Position numbers and translations under genes: made by a program. Positions 1-8,933 of a DNA stretch of 64,000 bases are shown here, in pieces. Location: assembly GCF_004843725.1 (NCBI RefSeq), contig NZ_CP039451.1:4160001-4224000 (forward strand), given 5' to 3'. Under the pieces are notes generated by a model. The model saw only the letters and a program-made list of their open reading frames with translations, had not been told where the DNA came from and ran no database searches. This stretch comes from Psychroserpens sp. NJDZ02. Its GTDB lineage: Bacteria; Bacteroidota; Bacteroidia; Flavobacteriales; Flavobacteriaceae. The first letter of the stretch is position 1. Each line of letters opens with the position of its first letter.

Positions 1-1767
1 ATCAAATCTGCTTTTGACGTCGATAAAAAAGTAGAACCTACAATCTCCAATCATTCCAAAATTGTAGTTACTAAGGATATTGAACTAAGCCAAGATACAC
101 CTAAAAAAGTAACAAAAACAGAAGTTAAATCACCTAAAATTGAAATTGAAGTTCCAAAAATTGAAATTGAAGAACCTCAAATGGAAATTGAAGTAGAAGC
201 AGTAAAAGAAGAATTATCTGAAACGGATAATCTTGCCAATAAATTAGTAGAAGACTTTGGACAGTTTGACCCTACATTAGAATTAGGAAACTACCAGTAT
301 CCACCTCTAGATCTACTTAAAAAATATGACAACGAAGGCGTTACTATTAATCAAGAAGAGCTTGAAGAAAATAAAAACCGAATTGTAGATACTTTAAACA
401 ACTACAAGATTGGAATTGCTAGTATAAAAGCAACTATCGGACCAACGGTTACATTATATGAAATTGTACCAGAAGCTGGAATAAGAATTTCTAAAATTAA
501 AAACTTAGAAGACGATATAGCCTTATCATTATCGGCTTTAGGGATACGTATTATTGCCCCTATTCCTGGTAAAGGAACTATTGGTATCGAGGTGCCAAAT
601 AAAAACTCGACGATAGTGTCCATGCGTTCTGTTATCGCTTCTCAAAAGTTTCAAAATACAGATATGTATTTACCCATAGCAATTGGTAAAACCATTAGTA
701 ACGAGACTTTAGTGATTGATTTAGCAAAAATGCCTCACCTACTTATGGCAGGTGCCACTGGACAAGGTAAATCCGTAGGTTTAAATGCTGTATTGACCTC
801 ATTATTATACAAAAAGCACCCTGCTGAAGTTAAATTTGTACTAGTCGATCCTAAAAAAGTAGAATTAACATTATTCAATAAAATAGAAAGACATTACTTA
901 GCCAAACTTCCTGATGAGGCCGAAGCTATCATTACAGATAACACTAAAGTAATCCATACTTTAAACTCGTTGTGTATAGAAATGGATAACCGTTACGAAA
1001 TGCTTAAAAATGCATTATGTCGTAACATTGTAGAATATAACACAAAATTTAAAGCTCGTAAATTAAATCCAAATGACGGTCATGCGTTCTTACCTTATAT
1101 TGTTTTGGTTGTAGATGAGTTTGCCGATTTAATTATGACTGCAGGTAAAGAAGTAGAAACTCCTGTTGCTCGTTTAGCACAATTGGCACGTGCTATTGGT
1201 ATACATTTAATCATTGCAACACAACGTCCTTCTGTAAACGTTATTACAGGTATTATTAAAGCCAATTTCCCGGCACGTATCGCCTTTAGAGTGTCAAGTA
1301 AAATAGATTCAAGAACCATATTAGATGCTGGTGGAGCAGATCAATTAATTGGTCGTGGAGATATGTTATATACGCAGGGTAATGACATGATACGTGTACA
1401 ATGTGCATTTGTAGATACGCCAGAAGTCGAAAAAATAGTCGATTTTATAGGAAATCAGAAAGCATACCCTGATGCTTATTTACTACCTGAATATATTGGA
1501 GAAGAAAGTGGCACAAATCTTGATGTAGATATATCTGATAGAGACAAATTATTTAAAGATGCTGCAGAAATTATTGTTACAGCACAACAAGGTTCTGCCT
1601 CTTTATTACAACGTAAATTAAAACTAGGTTATAATCGTGCTGGTCGTCTAATTGATCAATTAGAGGCAGCAGGTATTGTAGGCGGTTTTGAAGGTAGTAA
1701 AGCCAGACAAGTGCTAGTAACAGATTTAGTGGCACTAGATCAATTATTAGAAAACGAAAAAAATTAA
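1..1767 (+). CDS. ftsK: DNA translocase FtsK, C-terminal part (5' end outside window)
   Basis: Chromosome segregation translocase that pumps DNA at the division septum. The frame is open from the first base, so only the last 588 residues are visible; the ATG at 181 is internal. Visible: an acidic repetitive linker (repeats of the type KIEIE), then the RecA-like motor with Walker A GATGQGKSVGLN, Walker B LVVDEFADL and the ATQRPSVNVITG segment, and a C-terminal winged-helix gamma domain (GYNRAGRLIDQLEAAGIV) that in this family reads KOPS sites. The N-terminal membrane domain lies upstream of the window. A lolA-like gene follows 11 bp downstream on the same strand, so they are probably co-transcribed. 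Confidence 0.96.
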   Translation: MKSAFDVDKKVEPTISNHSKIVVTKDIELSQDTPKKVTKTEVKSPKIEIEVPKIEIEEPQMEIEVEAVKEELSETDNLANKLVEDFGQFDPTLELGNYQYPPLDLLKKYDNEGVTINQEELEENKNRIVDTLNNYKIGIASIKATIGPTVTLYEIVPEAGIRISKIKNLEDDIALSLSALGIRIIAPIPGKGTIGIEVPNKNSTIVSMRSVIASQKFQNTDMYLPIAIGKTISNETLVIDLAKMPHLLMAGATGQGKSVGLNAVLTSLLYKKHPAEVKFVLVDPKKVELTLFNKIERHYLAKLPDEAEAIITDNTKVIHTLNSLCIEMDNRYEMLKNALCRNIVEYNTKFKARKLNPNDGHAFLPYIVLVVDEFADLIMTAGKEVETPVARLAQLARAIGIHLIIATQRPSVNVITGIIKANFPARIAFRVSSKIDSRTILDAGGADQLIGRGDMLYTQGNDMIRVQCAFVDTPEVEKIVDFIGNQKAYPDAYLLPEYIGEESGTNLDVDISDRDKLFKDAAEIIVTAQQGSASLLQRKLKLGYNRAGRLIDQLEAAGIVGGFEGSKARQVLVTDLVALDQLLENEKN

Positions 1768-1778
1768 TTACAATTAAA

Positions 1779-2414
1779 ATGAAAAAATTATTAGTATTAT
1801 TTTTATTAGCTACCAGTACCATTTTCGCACAAGATAATGATGCAAAAAAATTACTAAATGAAGTATCAGCAAAAGCCAAGAGCTATGATAATATTTCCAT
1901 AAATTTTAAATATGTTTTAGAAAATACGGAAGAAAATATCAAGCAAGAAACTAAAGGTGATGTAGTCATGCAAGGTGAAAAATACCGTTTAAACATTTTA
2001 GGTATTACACGTATTTTTGACGGTAAAAGTATTTTTAGCATTAGCCCTGAGGATGAGGAAATAACAGTGTCTAAAGGTAGTGATCAAGACGAAACTACAA
2101 TTACACCAAGTAAAATGTTATCCTTTTATCAAGATGGCTTTACTTACAACATGGATATCATTCAAGATGTTAGTGGACGTAAAATTCAGTTTGTAAAATT
2201 GCTTCCAATGGATTCTAATTCAGAAATTAAAAATGTATTATTAGGAGTCGATACCAAAACAAAACACATTTACAGATTAATTCAAGTTGGGAAAAATGGA
2301 ACAAAAACAACTTTAACTGTAAATTCTTTCAAAACTAATGAGCCTTTATCAAAATCCTTATTTACCTTTGACGAAAGTAAGTACAAGGACTATTATATCA
2401 ACAAATTGGATTAA
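1779..2414 (+). CDS. LolA-like outer-membrane lipoprotein carrier
   Basis: Periplasmic carrier of the LolA fold (211 residues), expected to shuttle lipoproteins from the inner to the outer membrane. A clear signal peptide is present (MKKLLVLFLLATSTIFAQ, cleavage near residue 18), followed by LolA-type beta strands around KGDVVMQGEKYRLNI and FDGKSIF. It sits between ftsK and an LptF/LptG permease with 11- and 6-bp gaps, a frequent Bacteroidetes order that links it to envelope biogenesis. The assignment rests on fold-level pattern and context; sequence identity to proteobacterial LolA is low in this phylum. Confidence 0.85.
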   Translation: MKKLLVLFLLATSTIFAQDNDAKKLLNEVSAKAKSYDNISINFKYVLENTEENIKQETKGDVVMQGEKYRLNILGITRIFDGKSIFSISPEDEEITVSKGSDQDETTITPSKMLSFYQDGFTYNMDIIQDVSGRKIQFVKLLPMDSNSEIKNVLLGVDTKTKHIYRLIQVGKNGTKTTLTVNSFKTNEPLSKSLFTFDESKYKDYYINKLD

Positions 2415-2420
2415 TTTTAA

Positions 2421-4589
2421 GTGAAAATATTAGATAGGTACATATTAACTACATATCTTAAAACCTTTATCAGCGTGTTTGTAATACTCATGCTGATTTT
2501 TGTTTTACAGGCAATATGGTTATATATTAAAGAATTAGCAGGTAAAGATTTGGACTTAGTAACGGTCCTGAAGTTTTTAATGTATATAACTCCTACCCTA
2601 ATTCCTTTAATTTTACCGCTTACAATCTTATTAGCCTCAATTATGGTTTTTGGTAATTTTGCCGAAAACTATGAATTTGCTGCAATGAAATCTACAGGTA
2701 TTTCACTACAACGTGCCATGTCTGGTTTAGGTATTTTTATTGTTGGCTTATCTATACTAACTTTCTTTTTTAGTAATAACGTTATTCCCTGGGCAGAATA
2801 TAACAGTTATAATCTTAGGAAAAATATTGCAAAAGTTAAACCTGCTATGATAATAGCAGAAGGGCAGTTTAATGATATTGGTGAATCTTTTAATATTAAA
2901 GTACAAGAAAAGTCTGGAGAAAATGGTAAGCTTCTAAAAGGTGTTACAATACATAAAAAAAGTGGAAAAAGCTTTACTGGTAATTTCACGACCATTATTG
3001 CTGAACGTGGCGAGCTAGCTAGTGCAGAAGATTCTAATATTTTAAAGTTAATTTTATATGATGGGAATTATTATGATGATACACCTCCCAAAAAAATTGA
3101 CGAACGTAAGAAAAAGCCATTTAGAAAAGCTGCTTTTAAAAAGCATGTTATGAATTTAGACTTATCTAAATTAAACAATATTGATTTAAACGAAAAAAAT
3201 ATTGATGATAAATACACGATGCTAAATGTTGCAGAATTAAACTATGCAATAGACTCCCTAAAAATTGAAAGAAATACTATTGTAAAAGAATTTTCAACCG
3301 CTTTATATAATAGAACTAATTTAGCAACTTTAAACTTAACCGTCAATCCTAAAAAAGATAGTACTTACACTGGTGATATCCTTGATATTTTTAAAGACAA
3401 ACGTAAAATACAAGTTTTAGACTATGCCATAAATAGCACCTCTAGTACACAACAAATTATAAAATCGAAACAAGCTACCTTAAAAGTTAGAAACACTACC
3501 ATATATAAGCACGGTATACAAATGCATAAAAAGTTTGCTTTGGCTATTGCTTGTATAATACTATTTTTTGTTGGTGCGCCTTTAGGTGCTTTGATAAGAA
3601 AAGGAGGTTTAGGTTTGCCAATGATAATAGCTATTGTCTTATTTTTGAGCTATCACTTTATAGGTCTATTTGCAGAAAATAGTGCAAAAAACGGGAATCT
3701 TCACCCTGCATTATCCGCTTGGTTCTCTACCTTAATCATGCTACCACTGAGTATCTTTTTAACAACACGTGCTACACAAGATCGTGGTATTTTTGAGTTC
3801 GATCATATCACACAACCAATCAAAAATTGGTACAATCAAAAATTTAATCGAAGTGCGCAATTTGAGGCTTTAAATGGAAATACACCGTTGGTTAGCTTTG
3901 AAGAAAAAGATATCAATAACTATAAAACACTTTCAAAAATAACCAGTATTAGTTTTGGTATAACGGTAGTTTTAGGAGTGCTATACTTTGTTTTAAAAAA
4001 CAATAAATTACCACAATTCGCTGAAGCAGGAATTCAATTTAGTGCTGTTGCCTTTATAATCTTTTTATATAACTACATTAAATCATCTTTAGCCTTTGAT
4101 AAGCTAAATGCTTTAACAAAAAATAAAAAAGAGACAATTATTCAAAAAACGCTTGGTGCTGTAATCTACCCTTTAACTCACTTTTTTAGAGTCGATAAAA
4201 TTACTTTCGGTACTAACTACAATCCGGTAAAAACGAATAACAGTAAAGATTTATATTCGGAAACACCTATCACTTTAAGTAAAAATGATAGTATAGATTT
4301 TAGAGCAGTCTCCAAGTTAAGTTTTCTGTTTTTTAGTATTGCCTTAATTTTGTTTCTCTCTTATTTTATATTAAAAAATAATGAACAACCTCAATTAGCT
4401 TTAGCGGGAATACAAATTAGCATTATTTCATTTATAGTCTTTGTTTTTAACTACATCAAATCCTATTTAGAATATGTCAAATTACTGAAGACTATAAAGC
4501 ATAAAAAAGAACATCCTTTATTTACACTTTTAGGGGTTATATTATACCCATTAATTCACTTTAATAGACGTCAAAAAATAGACGCATAG
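2421..4589 (+). CDS. LptF/LptG-family permease (YjgP/YjgQ) with duplicated C-terminal membrane module
   Basis: Inner-membrane permease of the LPS-export ABC transporter (LptB2FG). Start is GTG at 2421, six bases after the lolA-like stop. N-terminal transmembrane helices (residues about 10-115), a periplasmic beta-jellyroll region (about 130-370) and further helices (about 375-460) follow the family plan. At 722 residues it is much longer than the usual 360-480: the extra C-terminus contains two related blocks (about 495-600 and 620-720), each with two hydrophobic helices, a [NS]YIKS sequence and a GxxxYPLxHF sequence, so it is an internal duplication. LptF and LptG cannot be told apart here. 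Confidence 0.88.
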   Translation: MKILDRYILTTYLKTFISVFVILMLIFVLQAIWLYIKELAGKDLDLVTVLKFLMYITPTLIPLILPLTILLASIMVFGNFAENYEFAAMKSTGISLQRAMSGLGIFIVGLSILTFFFSNNVIPWAEYNSYNLRKNIAKVKPAMIIAEGQFNDIGESFNIKVQEKSGENGKLLKGVTIHKKSGKSFTGNFTTIIAERGELASAEDSNILKLILYDGNYYDDTPPKKIDERKKKPFRKAAFKKHVMNLDLSKLNNIDLNEKNIDDKYTMLNVAELNYAIDSLKIERNTIVKEFSTALYNRTNLATLNLTVNPKKDSTYTGDILDIFKDKRKIQVLDYAINSTSSTQQIIKSKQATLKVRNTTIYKHGIQMHKKFALAIACIILFFVGAPLGALIRKGGLGLPMIIAIVLFLSYHFIGLFAENSAKNGNLHPALSAWFSTLIMLPLSIFLTTRATQDRGIFEFDHITQPIKNWYNQKFNRSAQFEALNGNTPLVSFEEKDINNYKTLSKITSISFGITVVLGVLYFVLKNNKLPQFAEAGIQFSAVAFIIFLYNYIKSSLAFDKLNALTKNKKETIIQKTLGAVIYPLTHFFRVDKITFGTNYNPVKTNNSKDLYSETPITLSKNDSIDFRAVSKLSFLFFSIALILFLSYFILKNNEQPQLALAGIQISIISFIVFVFNYIKSYLEYVKLLKTIKHKKEHPLFTLLGVILYPLIHFNRRQKIDA

Positions 4590-4613
4590 ATATCATAACT
4601 AATACATATGTAA

Positions 4614-4621
4614 TATCTTTG
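4614..4621 (+). promoter_or_regulatory. -7 promoter element for ribB (TATCTTTG)
   Basis: TATCTTTG fits the Bacteroidetes -7 consensus TAnnTTTG. Transcription would begin near 4626, which supports the ATG at 4640 over the in-frame TTG at 4619 that overlaps the element. No good TTG -33 box is seen. Confidence 0.7.
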
Positions 4622-4639
4622 CAAGACAACACATTTATT

Positions 4640-5794
4640 ATGATTACTACAAAAACACAAGACAATTCTTCTTTTAAATTAAATACCATTGAAGAAGCTA
4701 TACAAGACATAAAAGCAGGAAAAGTTATTATAGTCGTTGATGACGAAGACAGAGAAAACGAAGGAGACTTTGTGGCTGCTGCCGAATTAGTAACACCCGA
4801 AATGATTAACTTTATGGCGACTCATGGTCGTGGTCTAATCTGTACGCCGTTAACAGAACAGCGTTGTGAAGAGTTAGATTTACACATGATGGTGACTAAT
4901 AACACAGACCATATGGAAACCGCATTTACCGTTTCTGTAGATTTAAAAGGCCAAGGTGTTACAACAGGTATTTCGGCTGGAGATCGTGCTAAAACAGTCC
5001 AAGCTTTAACGAAGGCTGACACTAAACCTTTCGATTTAGCACGTCCAGGACATATTTTTCCTTTAGTAGCCAAAGAAGGAGGGGTTTTAAGACGTACTGG
5101 ACATACAGAAGCAGCTATAGATTTTGCAAGACTAGCAGGTTTACAACCAGCAGGAGTTATTGTAGAAATTATGAATGAAGACGGGACTATGGCGCGTTTA
5201 CCACAGTTAATTGAAGTAGCAAAAAAGTTTGATTTAAAACTGGTCTCTATTGAAGATTTAATTGCTTACAGAATGGATCACGATTCTTTAATTGTAAAGA
5301 AAGATGATTTTGATATCGAAACTAGATTTGGAAGTTTTAGATTAAGAGCCTACCAACAAACGACAAATAACCAAGTACACATTGCCTTAACTAAAGGCGA
5401 TTGGAAAAAAGACGATACGGTTTTAACTCGTGTTAACTCTACACTAGTAAACAATGATATCTTAGGAACGTTAACAAATAATGCTGACGAAAAATTAGAT
5501 GATATGTTCCGCGTTATTAACGACGAAGGAAAAGGCGCGATTTTATTTATTAATCAGGAAGCAGAATCTATGAATCTTTTACAACGTTTATCTCTTTTAA
5601 AAAGTGAACAAAAGCCAAATACGGTTGTAAAAGCACCAGCAATTGCAATGGATAGTAAAGATTTTGGAATTGGCGCACAGATATTACACGATTTAAACAT
5701 TCATAAATTAAAACTAATTTCTAATTCTCAACAAACTAAACGTGTTGGAATGATTGGTTACGGTTTAGAAATCGAAGAATACGTAGGATATTAA
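4640..5794 (+). CDS. ribB: 3,4-dihydroxy-2-butanone 4-phosphate synthase fused to a degenerate GTP cyclohydrolase II domain
   Basis: Riboflavin biosynthesis: the N-terminal half (to about residue 205) converts ribulose 5-phosphate to 3,4-dihydroxy-2-butanone 4-phosphate. Its catalytic motifs are complete: DDEDRENEGD, HGRGLIC, GVTTGISAGDR, RPGHIFPL and RTGHTEAA. The C-terminal half aligns to GTP cyclohydrolase II but lacks the zinc cysteines (SECLTG...RCDCG of RibA is NSTLVN...TNNAD here) and the catalytic RQEGR motif (NQEAE here). It should therefore be RibB-only, with RibA supplied elsewhere. Start chosen at 4640 from the promoter. A strong terminator follows. Such half-dead fusions are known in Bacteroidetes; the missing residues are read directly. 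Confidence 0.93.
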   Translation: MITTKTQDNSSFKLNTIEEAIQDIKAGKVIIVVDDEDRENEGDFVAAAELVTPEMINFMATHGRGLICTPLTEQRCEELDLHMMVTNNTDHMETAFTVSVDLKGQGVTTGISAGDRAKTVQALTKADTKPFDLARPGHIFPLVAKEGGVLRRTGHTEAAIDFARLAGLQPAGVIVEIMNEDGTMARLPQLIEVAKKFDLKLVSIEDLIAYRMDHDSLIVKKDDFDIETRFGSFRLRAYQQTTNNQVHIALTKGDWKKDDTVLTRVNSTLVNNDILGTLTNNADEKLDDMFRVINDEGKGAILFINQEAESMNLLQRLSLLKSEQKPNTVVKAPAIAMDSKDFGIGAQILHDLNIHKLKLISNSQQTKRVGMIGYGLEIEEYVGY

Positions 5795-5815
5795 AACCTG
5801 CAACATATTATAAAA

Positions 5816-5855
5816 CAAAAAAGCTCCAATTAATTAAAATTGGAGCTTTTTTTAT
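5816..5855. terminator. Bidirectional rho-independent terminator
   Basis: Hairpin AAGCTCCAATT / AATTGGAGCTT flanked by A-run and T-run, lying between the convergent ribB and DegT-aminotransferase genes and usable by both. Confidence 0.9.
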
Positions 5856-5869
5856 GTAATTAATTGTTA

Positions 5870-7063
5870 TTATAATGATGCTTTTATAGCTTCAACCATA
5901 AGTTGCGCACGTTGTCTTGTTTCTTCTTCTGTCCAAGACAACTTGATTAGACAAGAGATATTTCTACCAATAAAATGGTCTGATTTTTCAAACGTTTTAT
6001 CTTTAAGATACGCTAAACCATCTTTAACCTCTTTAGACACTGGATAAAGTGTTTTAATATCTTTTAAATGGTCCCATTTTCTAATATAGTGCCAATTGTT
6101 ATCATAATAATGAAAACAAACATCTACACCGGTCTCTTTAAACGCAGCAGATGTTTTTCTTGTCGTTTCTAAATTTGGTAAAAAGAAACTTAAAAAAGCA
6201 TAACTCTCTTCTCCGCCTTCAGGTACCGTTCTAAAAGTTACTTCTGGAATAGTTGACAACGCTTCTCTTAAAATCGTGTAATTTTTTTTCTGAATAGCAA
6301 TAAAGTCTTTTAAACGTCTGACTTGCGCTAAACCTACTGCGGCATTCAATTCTGAGATTCGAAAATTATAACCTAAATAAGGATGTGTTTCCGCGCCTCT
6401 ATCACTTCCAATATGGTCGTGTCCATGATCTGTAAACAAATCCGCATGTTTAGCATACGCTGCGTTATTTGTCACGACTGCACCACCTTCTCCACAAGTT
6501 ATTGTTTTAACAAAGTCAAAACTAAAACATCCCAAATCTCCATAAGTCCCTAAAGCCTTTCCTTTGTAAGTTCCTCCGATAGCTTGACAAGCATCTTCAA
6601 TCAATTTCAAATTATTATCCTCTGCAATTTGTTTCAGTGCATCTAAATTAGCCATACTACCACACATGTGTACTGGCATGATTGCTTTTGTTTTTGACGT
6701 TATAGCAGCTTTTACCGCCTCTGGATCTACGGTTAACGTATCATCAATATCCACTAATACAGGAATCGCCCCTAACATCATGATTGCTTCAAAACTAGCT
6801 ACAAATGTAAAACAAGGCATAATAACCTCATCTCCTGCTCCAATTCCTGCTAAAGCTAAAGCAACAGAAACGGCAGCTGTACCATTAGTTACTAATTGTG
6901 CATGGTTAACCTGTAATGTATTTTGTATTTCTGTTTCTAAAGACTTTGCTTTATAATGTCCATTACGCATGCCATCAAAACCATAACGCATTAATACTCC
7001 ATTATCTAGTACATCTTCTACTTCTTTTCGCTCTAAATCTCCAAAGCTTTCAAATCCTGGCAT
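5870..7063 (-). CDS. DegT/DnrJ/EryC1/StrS-family PLP aminotransferase
   Basis: PLP-dependent sugar aminotransferase family (397 residues, normal length), which usually aminates keto-sugars for surface glycans or natural products. The PLP lysine is K186 in SFDFVKTITCGEGG; the PLP-ring motifs LVTNGTAAV (about 58-66) and EDACQAIGG (about 156-164) are present. No glycan-synthesis neighbours are in view, so the substrate is unknown. It stands alone, convergent with ribB across a shared terminator. Start ATG at 7063 gives a normal N-terminus. Confidence 0.9.
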   Translation of the reverse strand: MPGFESFGDLERKEVEDVLDNGVLMRYGFDGMRNGHYKAKSLETEIQNTLQVNHAQLVTNGTAAVSVALALAGIGAGDEVIMPCFTFVASFEAIMMLGAIPVLVDIDDTLTVDPEAVKAAITSKTKAIMPVHMCGSMANLDALKQIAEDNNLKLIEDACQAIGGTYKGKALGTYGDLGCFSFDFVKTITCGEGGAVVTNNAAYAKHADLFTDHGHDHIGSDRGAETHPYLGYNFRISELNAAVGLAQVRRLKDFIAIQKKNYTILREALSTIPEVTFRTVPEGGEESYAFLSFFLPNLETTRKTSAAFKETGVDVCFHYYDNNWHYIRKWDHLKDIKTLYPVSKEVKDGLAYLKDKTFEKSDHFIGRNISCLIKLSWTEEETRQRAQLMVEAIKASL

Positions 7064-7109
7064 CTCTATATTTTTTGTTATTAGTCAAATTTAAAAGAAT
7101 TTAAGCTAT

Positions 7110-7146
7110 AAAAAAAACGCCTAAAACTTAATTTAGACGTTTTTTA
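7110..7146 (-). terminator. Rho-independent terminator after the thioredoxin-like gene
   Basis: Stem ACGTCTAAA/TTTAGGCGT (one G-U pair), six-base loop and T-run on the minus strand, 22 bp beyond the stop at 7168. Confidence 0.75.
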
Positions 7147-7167
7147 ATAGGGTTATATTTTAATAGT

Positions 7168-7641
7168 CTAATAATTTTCTAGAATAGCCTCTATAAATGC
7201 AAAATGTCTGTCTGTTTCTCTTAAAAACGTATAACCAGATAATTCTCCTATTATGTGTAATTTATCATTTAACACCACCAAATTAGGGTAGCCTCCAGAT
7301 GTATTATATTTACTAACCACCTTATTATTCTTTTTTTGTTGTTCTTCAGATATGATATCAACACGTCTTGGCATATCAATCATCAGTAGCACAAATTGAT
7401 CCGCTTTCTCTTCAAATGCTTCCGAGTAGAAAAAATCTTTTTTCAACATTTTACATGGGGCACACCAATCGCTTCCTGTAAAATAAATTAGAATCGGTTT
7501 TTTAGAAGCTACAGCTTCGTTTTTAGCTTCTGCCAAATCCGTTAACCAATTCAAATTAGAGTCGTAGTCTTCAAAATCATCGTCTTGAGCAATCATTGTA
7601 AACGACGCACATAACATAAATAGAAACAGTAATTTTTTCAT
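7168..7641 (-). CDS. Secreted thioredoxin-family protein
   Basis: Periplasmic thioredoxin-fold protein (157 residues) with a signal peptide (MKKLLFLFMLCASFTMIAQ) and the redox-active motif WCAPCK preceded by ILIYFTGSD, typical of the Thioredoxin_7/DsbD-gamma-like group. A cis-Pro-like segment is visible near GGYPNLVVL. Start chosen at 7641 because the signal peptide begins there and a -7 element lies just upstream; the longer frame from 7704 would run through the promoter. Likely a disulfide reductase; the partner is not in the window. Confidence 0.88.
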   Translation of the reverse strand: MKKLLFLFMLCASFTMIAQDDDFEDYDSNLNWLTDLAEAKNEAVASKKPILIYFTGSDWCAPCKMLKKDFFYSEAFEEKADQFVLLMIDMPRRVDIISEEQQKKNNKVVSKYNTSGGYPNLVVLNDKLHIIGELSGYTFLRETDRHFAFIEAILENY

Positions 7642-7663
7642 TTTCGAACGTTTTAAGGCAATA

Positions 7664-7692
7664 CAAAAGTATTCTTTTTTATGAAATAACAA
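7664..7692 (-). promoter_or_regulatory. Promoter of the thioredoxin-like gene (TTG-N18-TACTTTTG)
   Basis: Minus-strand TACTTTTG at 7671-7664 with TTG at 7692-7690, spacing 18 bp; a full match to the Bacteroidetes -33/-7 arrangement. It fixes the start at 7641. Confidence 0.75.
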
Positions 7693-7713
7693 TAATCCTG
7701 CCACTTTAATGTC

Positions 7714-8343
7714 TTACCTCCTGATTACAGTTTCTTGGATAGGTCTTCTGACCTTATCTAATGCTGCCATAAAATCATCTTCTGCTCTGTAACCTATAGG
7801 CATCACAAGTACCGATTTTAATTGTAACGCTTCTAATTCTAGAAGACGATCGTAATCAGAAGGACTAAAACCTTCCATTGGACAGGCATCTATATTTAAC
7901 ATTGCGCAAACCGTCATTAAATTTCCCATAGCTAAATAGACTTGTTTTGCTGCCCATGTTTCTTTTTCTGCTTGTGTTTTTGTTTTAAAATCTTCTATCA
8001 AAAAGGTTTTAAAAGGATTTAGAATAGCATCCGGTGTATTTCGTATAGCTTTGACACGATCAAAATAATTAGAAACAAAAGGTGTATCTATTTGTGATTC
8101 GATACAAAAGACTAAAAGATGAGACGCCTCCCCTACTTGTTTTTGATTATATGAAAATGGCACTAATGCCGATTGTAACGCTTTATTTTTTATGACAAGA
8201 AGCTTTAACGGTTGCAAACCATACGATGTTGCTGTTAAGTTAAAGGCTTCCGTTATCACATCTATATCTTTTTCTGGAATGCTTTTTTCAGAATCGAAGC
8301 TTTTTGTGGCGTAACGCCAATTTAGCTGCTCTATTATATTCAT
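7714..8343 (-). CDS. NfsB-like NAD(P)H nitroreductase family protein
   Basis: FMN-dependent oxidoreductase (209 residues, family length). The N-terminus LNWRYATKSFDSEKSI and the later DACPMEGFSPSDYD match the FMN/substrate regions of NfsB-type nitroreductases; SYGLQPLKLLVI corresponds to the SSxNxQPWxF flavin loop. It reduces nitroaromatics or quinones in characterised relatives; the physiological substrate here is unknown. It lies upstream of the thioredoxin-like gene on the same strand, but that gene has its own promoter. Confidence 0.9.
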   Translation of the reverse strand: MNIIEQLNWRYATKSFDSEKSIPEKDIDVITEAFNLTATSYGLQPLKLLVIKNKALQSALVPFSYNQKQVGEASHLLVFCIESQIDTPFVSNYFDRVKAIRNTPDAILNPFKTFLIEDFKTKTQAEKETWAAKQVYLAMGNLMTVCAMLNIDACPMEGFSPSDYDRLLELEALQLKSVLVMPIGYRAEDDFMAALDKVRRPIQETVIRR

Positions 8344-8476
8344 AGTTTTATTTTGTTCAAAAATAAAGAATACCCCTTTAAGAAAAGTAAAAGCACTATA
8401 AATTTATGTTATAATCTGATTACCAAATAAGTAAGGGTATCAACTAAAAGTTTTTTAAAAAAAGTGTGTTTTTTAT

Positions 8477-8507
8477 TTGAATAAAACTAAAAAGCTTTCT
8501 ATATTTG
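8477..8507 (+). promoter_or_regulatory. Promoter of tRNA-Ser (TTG-N20-TATATTTG)
   Basis: TTG at 8477-8479 and TATATTTG at 8500-8507, spacing 20 bp, match the Bacteroidetes consensus. Predicted start near 8513, about 30 bases before the mature tRNA. Confidence 0.8.
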
Positions 8508-8542
8508 CACTCGCAATTAGGGAATACCTAATGAGACACTTT

Positions 8543-8627
8543 GGAGAGTTGGCAGAGTGGTCGAATGCGGCAGTCTTGAAAACTGTTGAGGGTCACACCT
8601 CCAGGGGTTCGAATCCCTTACTCTCCG
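8543..8627 (+). tRNA. tRNA-Ser(TGA)
   Basis: 85-nt serine tRNA. Acceptor arms GGAGAGT (8543-8549) and ACTCTCC (8620-8626), anticodon stem GCAGT/ACTGT with TGA at 8577-8579, a long variable arm as in class II tRNAs, and T-loop GGTTCGAATCC. CCA is not encoded. It has its own promoter and terminator. Confidence 0.97.
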
Positions 8628-8628
8628 C

Positions 8629-8664
8629 AAAAAGCCTTACATTTTTATGTAAGGCTTTTTTATT
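8629..8664. terminator. Terminator of tRNA-Ser
   Basis: AAAAGCCTTACAT / ATGTAAGGCTTTT hairpin with T-run immediately after the tRNA. A second, slightly diverged copy sits at 8850-8884. Confidence 0.9.
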
Positions 8665-8722
8665 TCTAATACTTTAGTTATTATTAGTGTTGTTTTATAA
8701 GCGTCTTCAATATTACAAGGCT

Positions 8723-8884
8723 TTACAGCACACATCTGTGACAACCTATAAATCTCATATCAGATAACATAAGGCCCACTAAAAACACATTATAAGGTTT
8801 AATAAACATTTTAAATTAACCACAGGAATTCAAATCCTACACTATAAACAAAAAGCCTTACATTTTCATATAAGGCTTTTTTAT
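8723..8884. pseudogene. Fossil of a tandem duplication: DUF5706 gene tail plus tRNA-Ser tail plus terminator
   Basis: Minus-strand 8723-8817 translates to a decayed version of the last residues of the neighbouring DUF5706 gene (NVFLVGLMLS...FIGCH against NVFLVGVILS...FIGCH). It is followed on the plus strand by a degraded T-arm (AGGAATTCAAATCCT at 8824-8838, compare GGGGTTCGAATCCC) and a second copy of the tRNA terminator (8850-8884). Order and orientation repeat those of the intact tRNA/DUF5706 pair, so this is the remains of a local duplication. It carries no working gene. Confidence 0.75.
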
Positions 8885-8933
8885 TTATAATATCAACTAT
8901 TATTATCATACTGTTGTAGTATCCACTGATAGA

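Noticed and set aside
8477..8677. 66-residue ORF
   Set aside because: It overlaps the tRNA-Ser promoter, the tRNA and the terminator.
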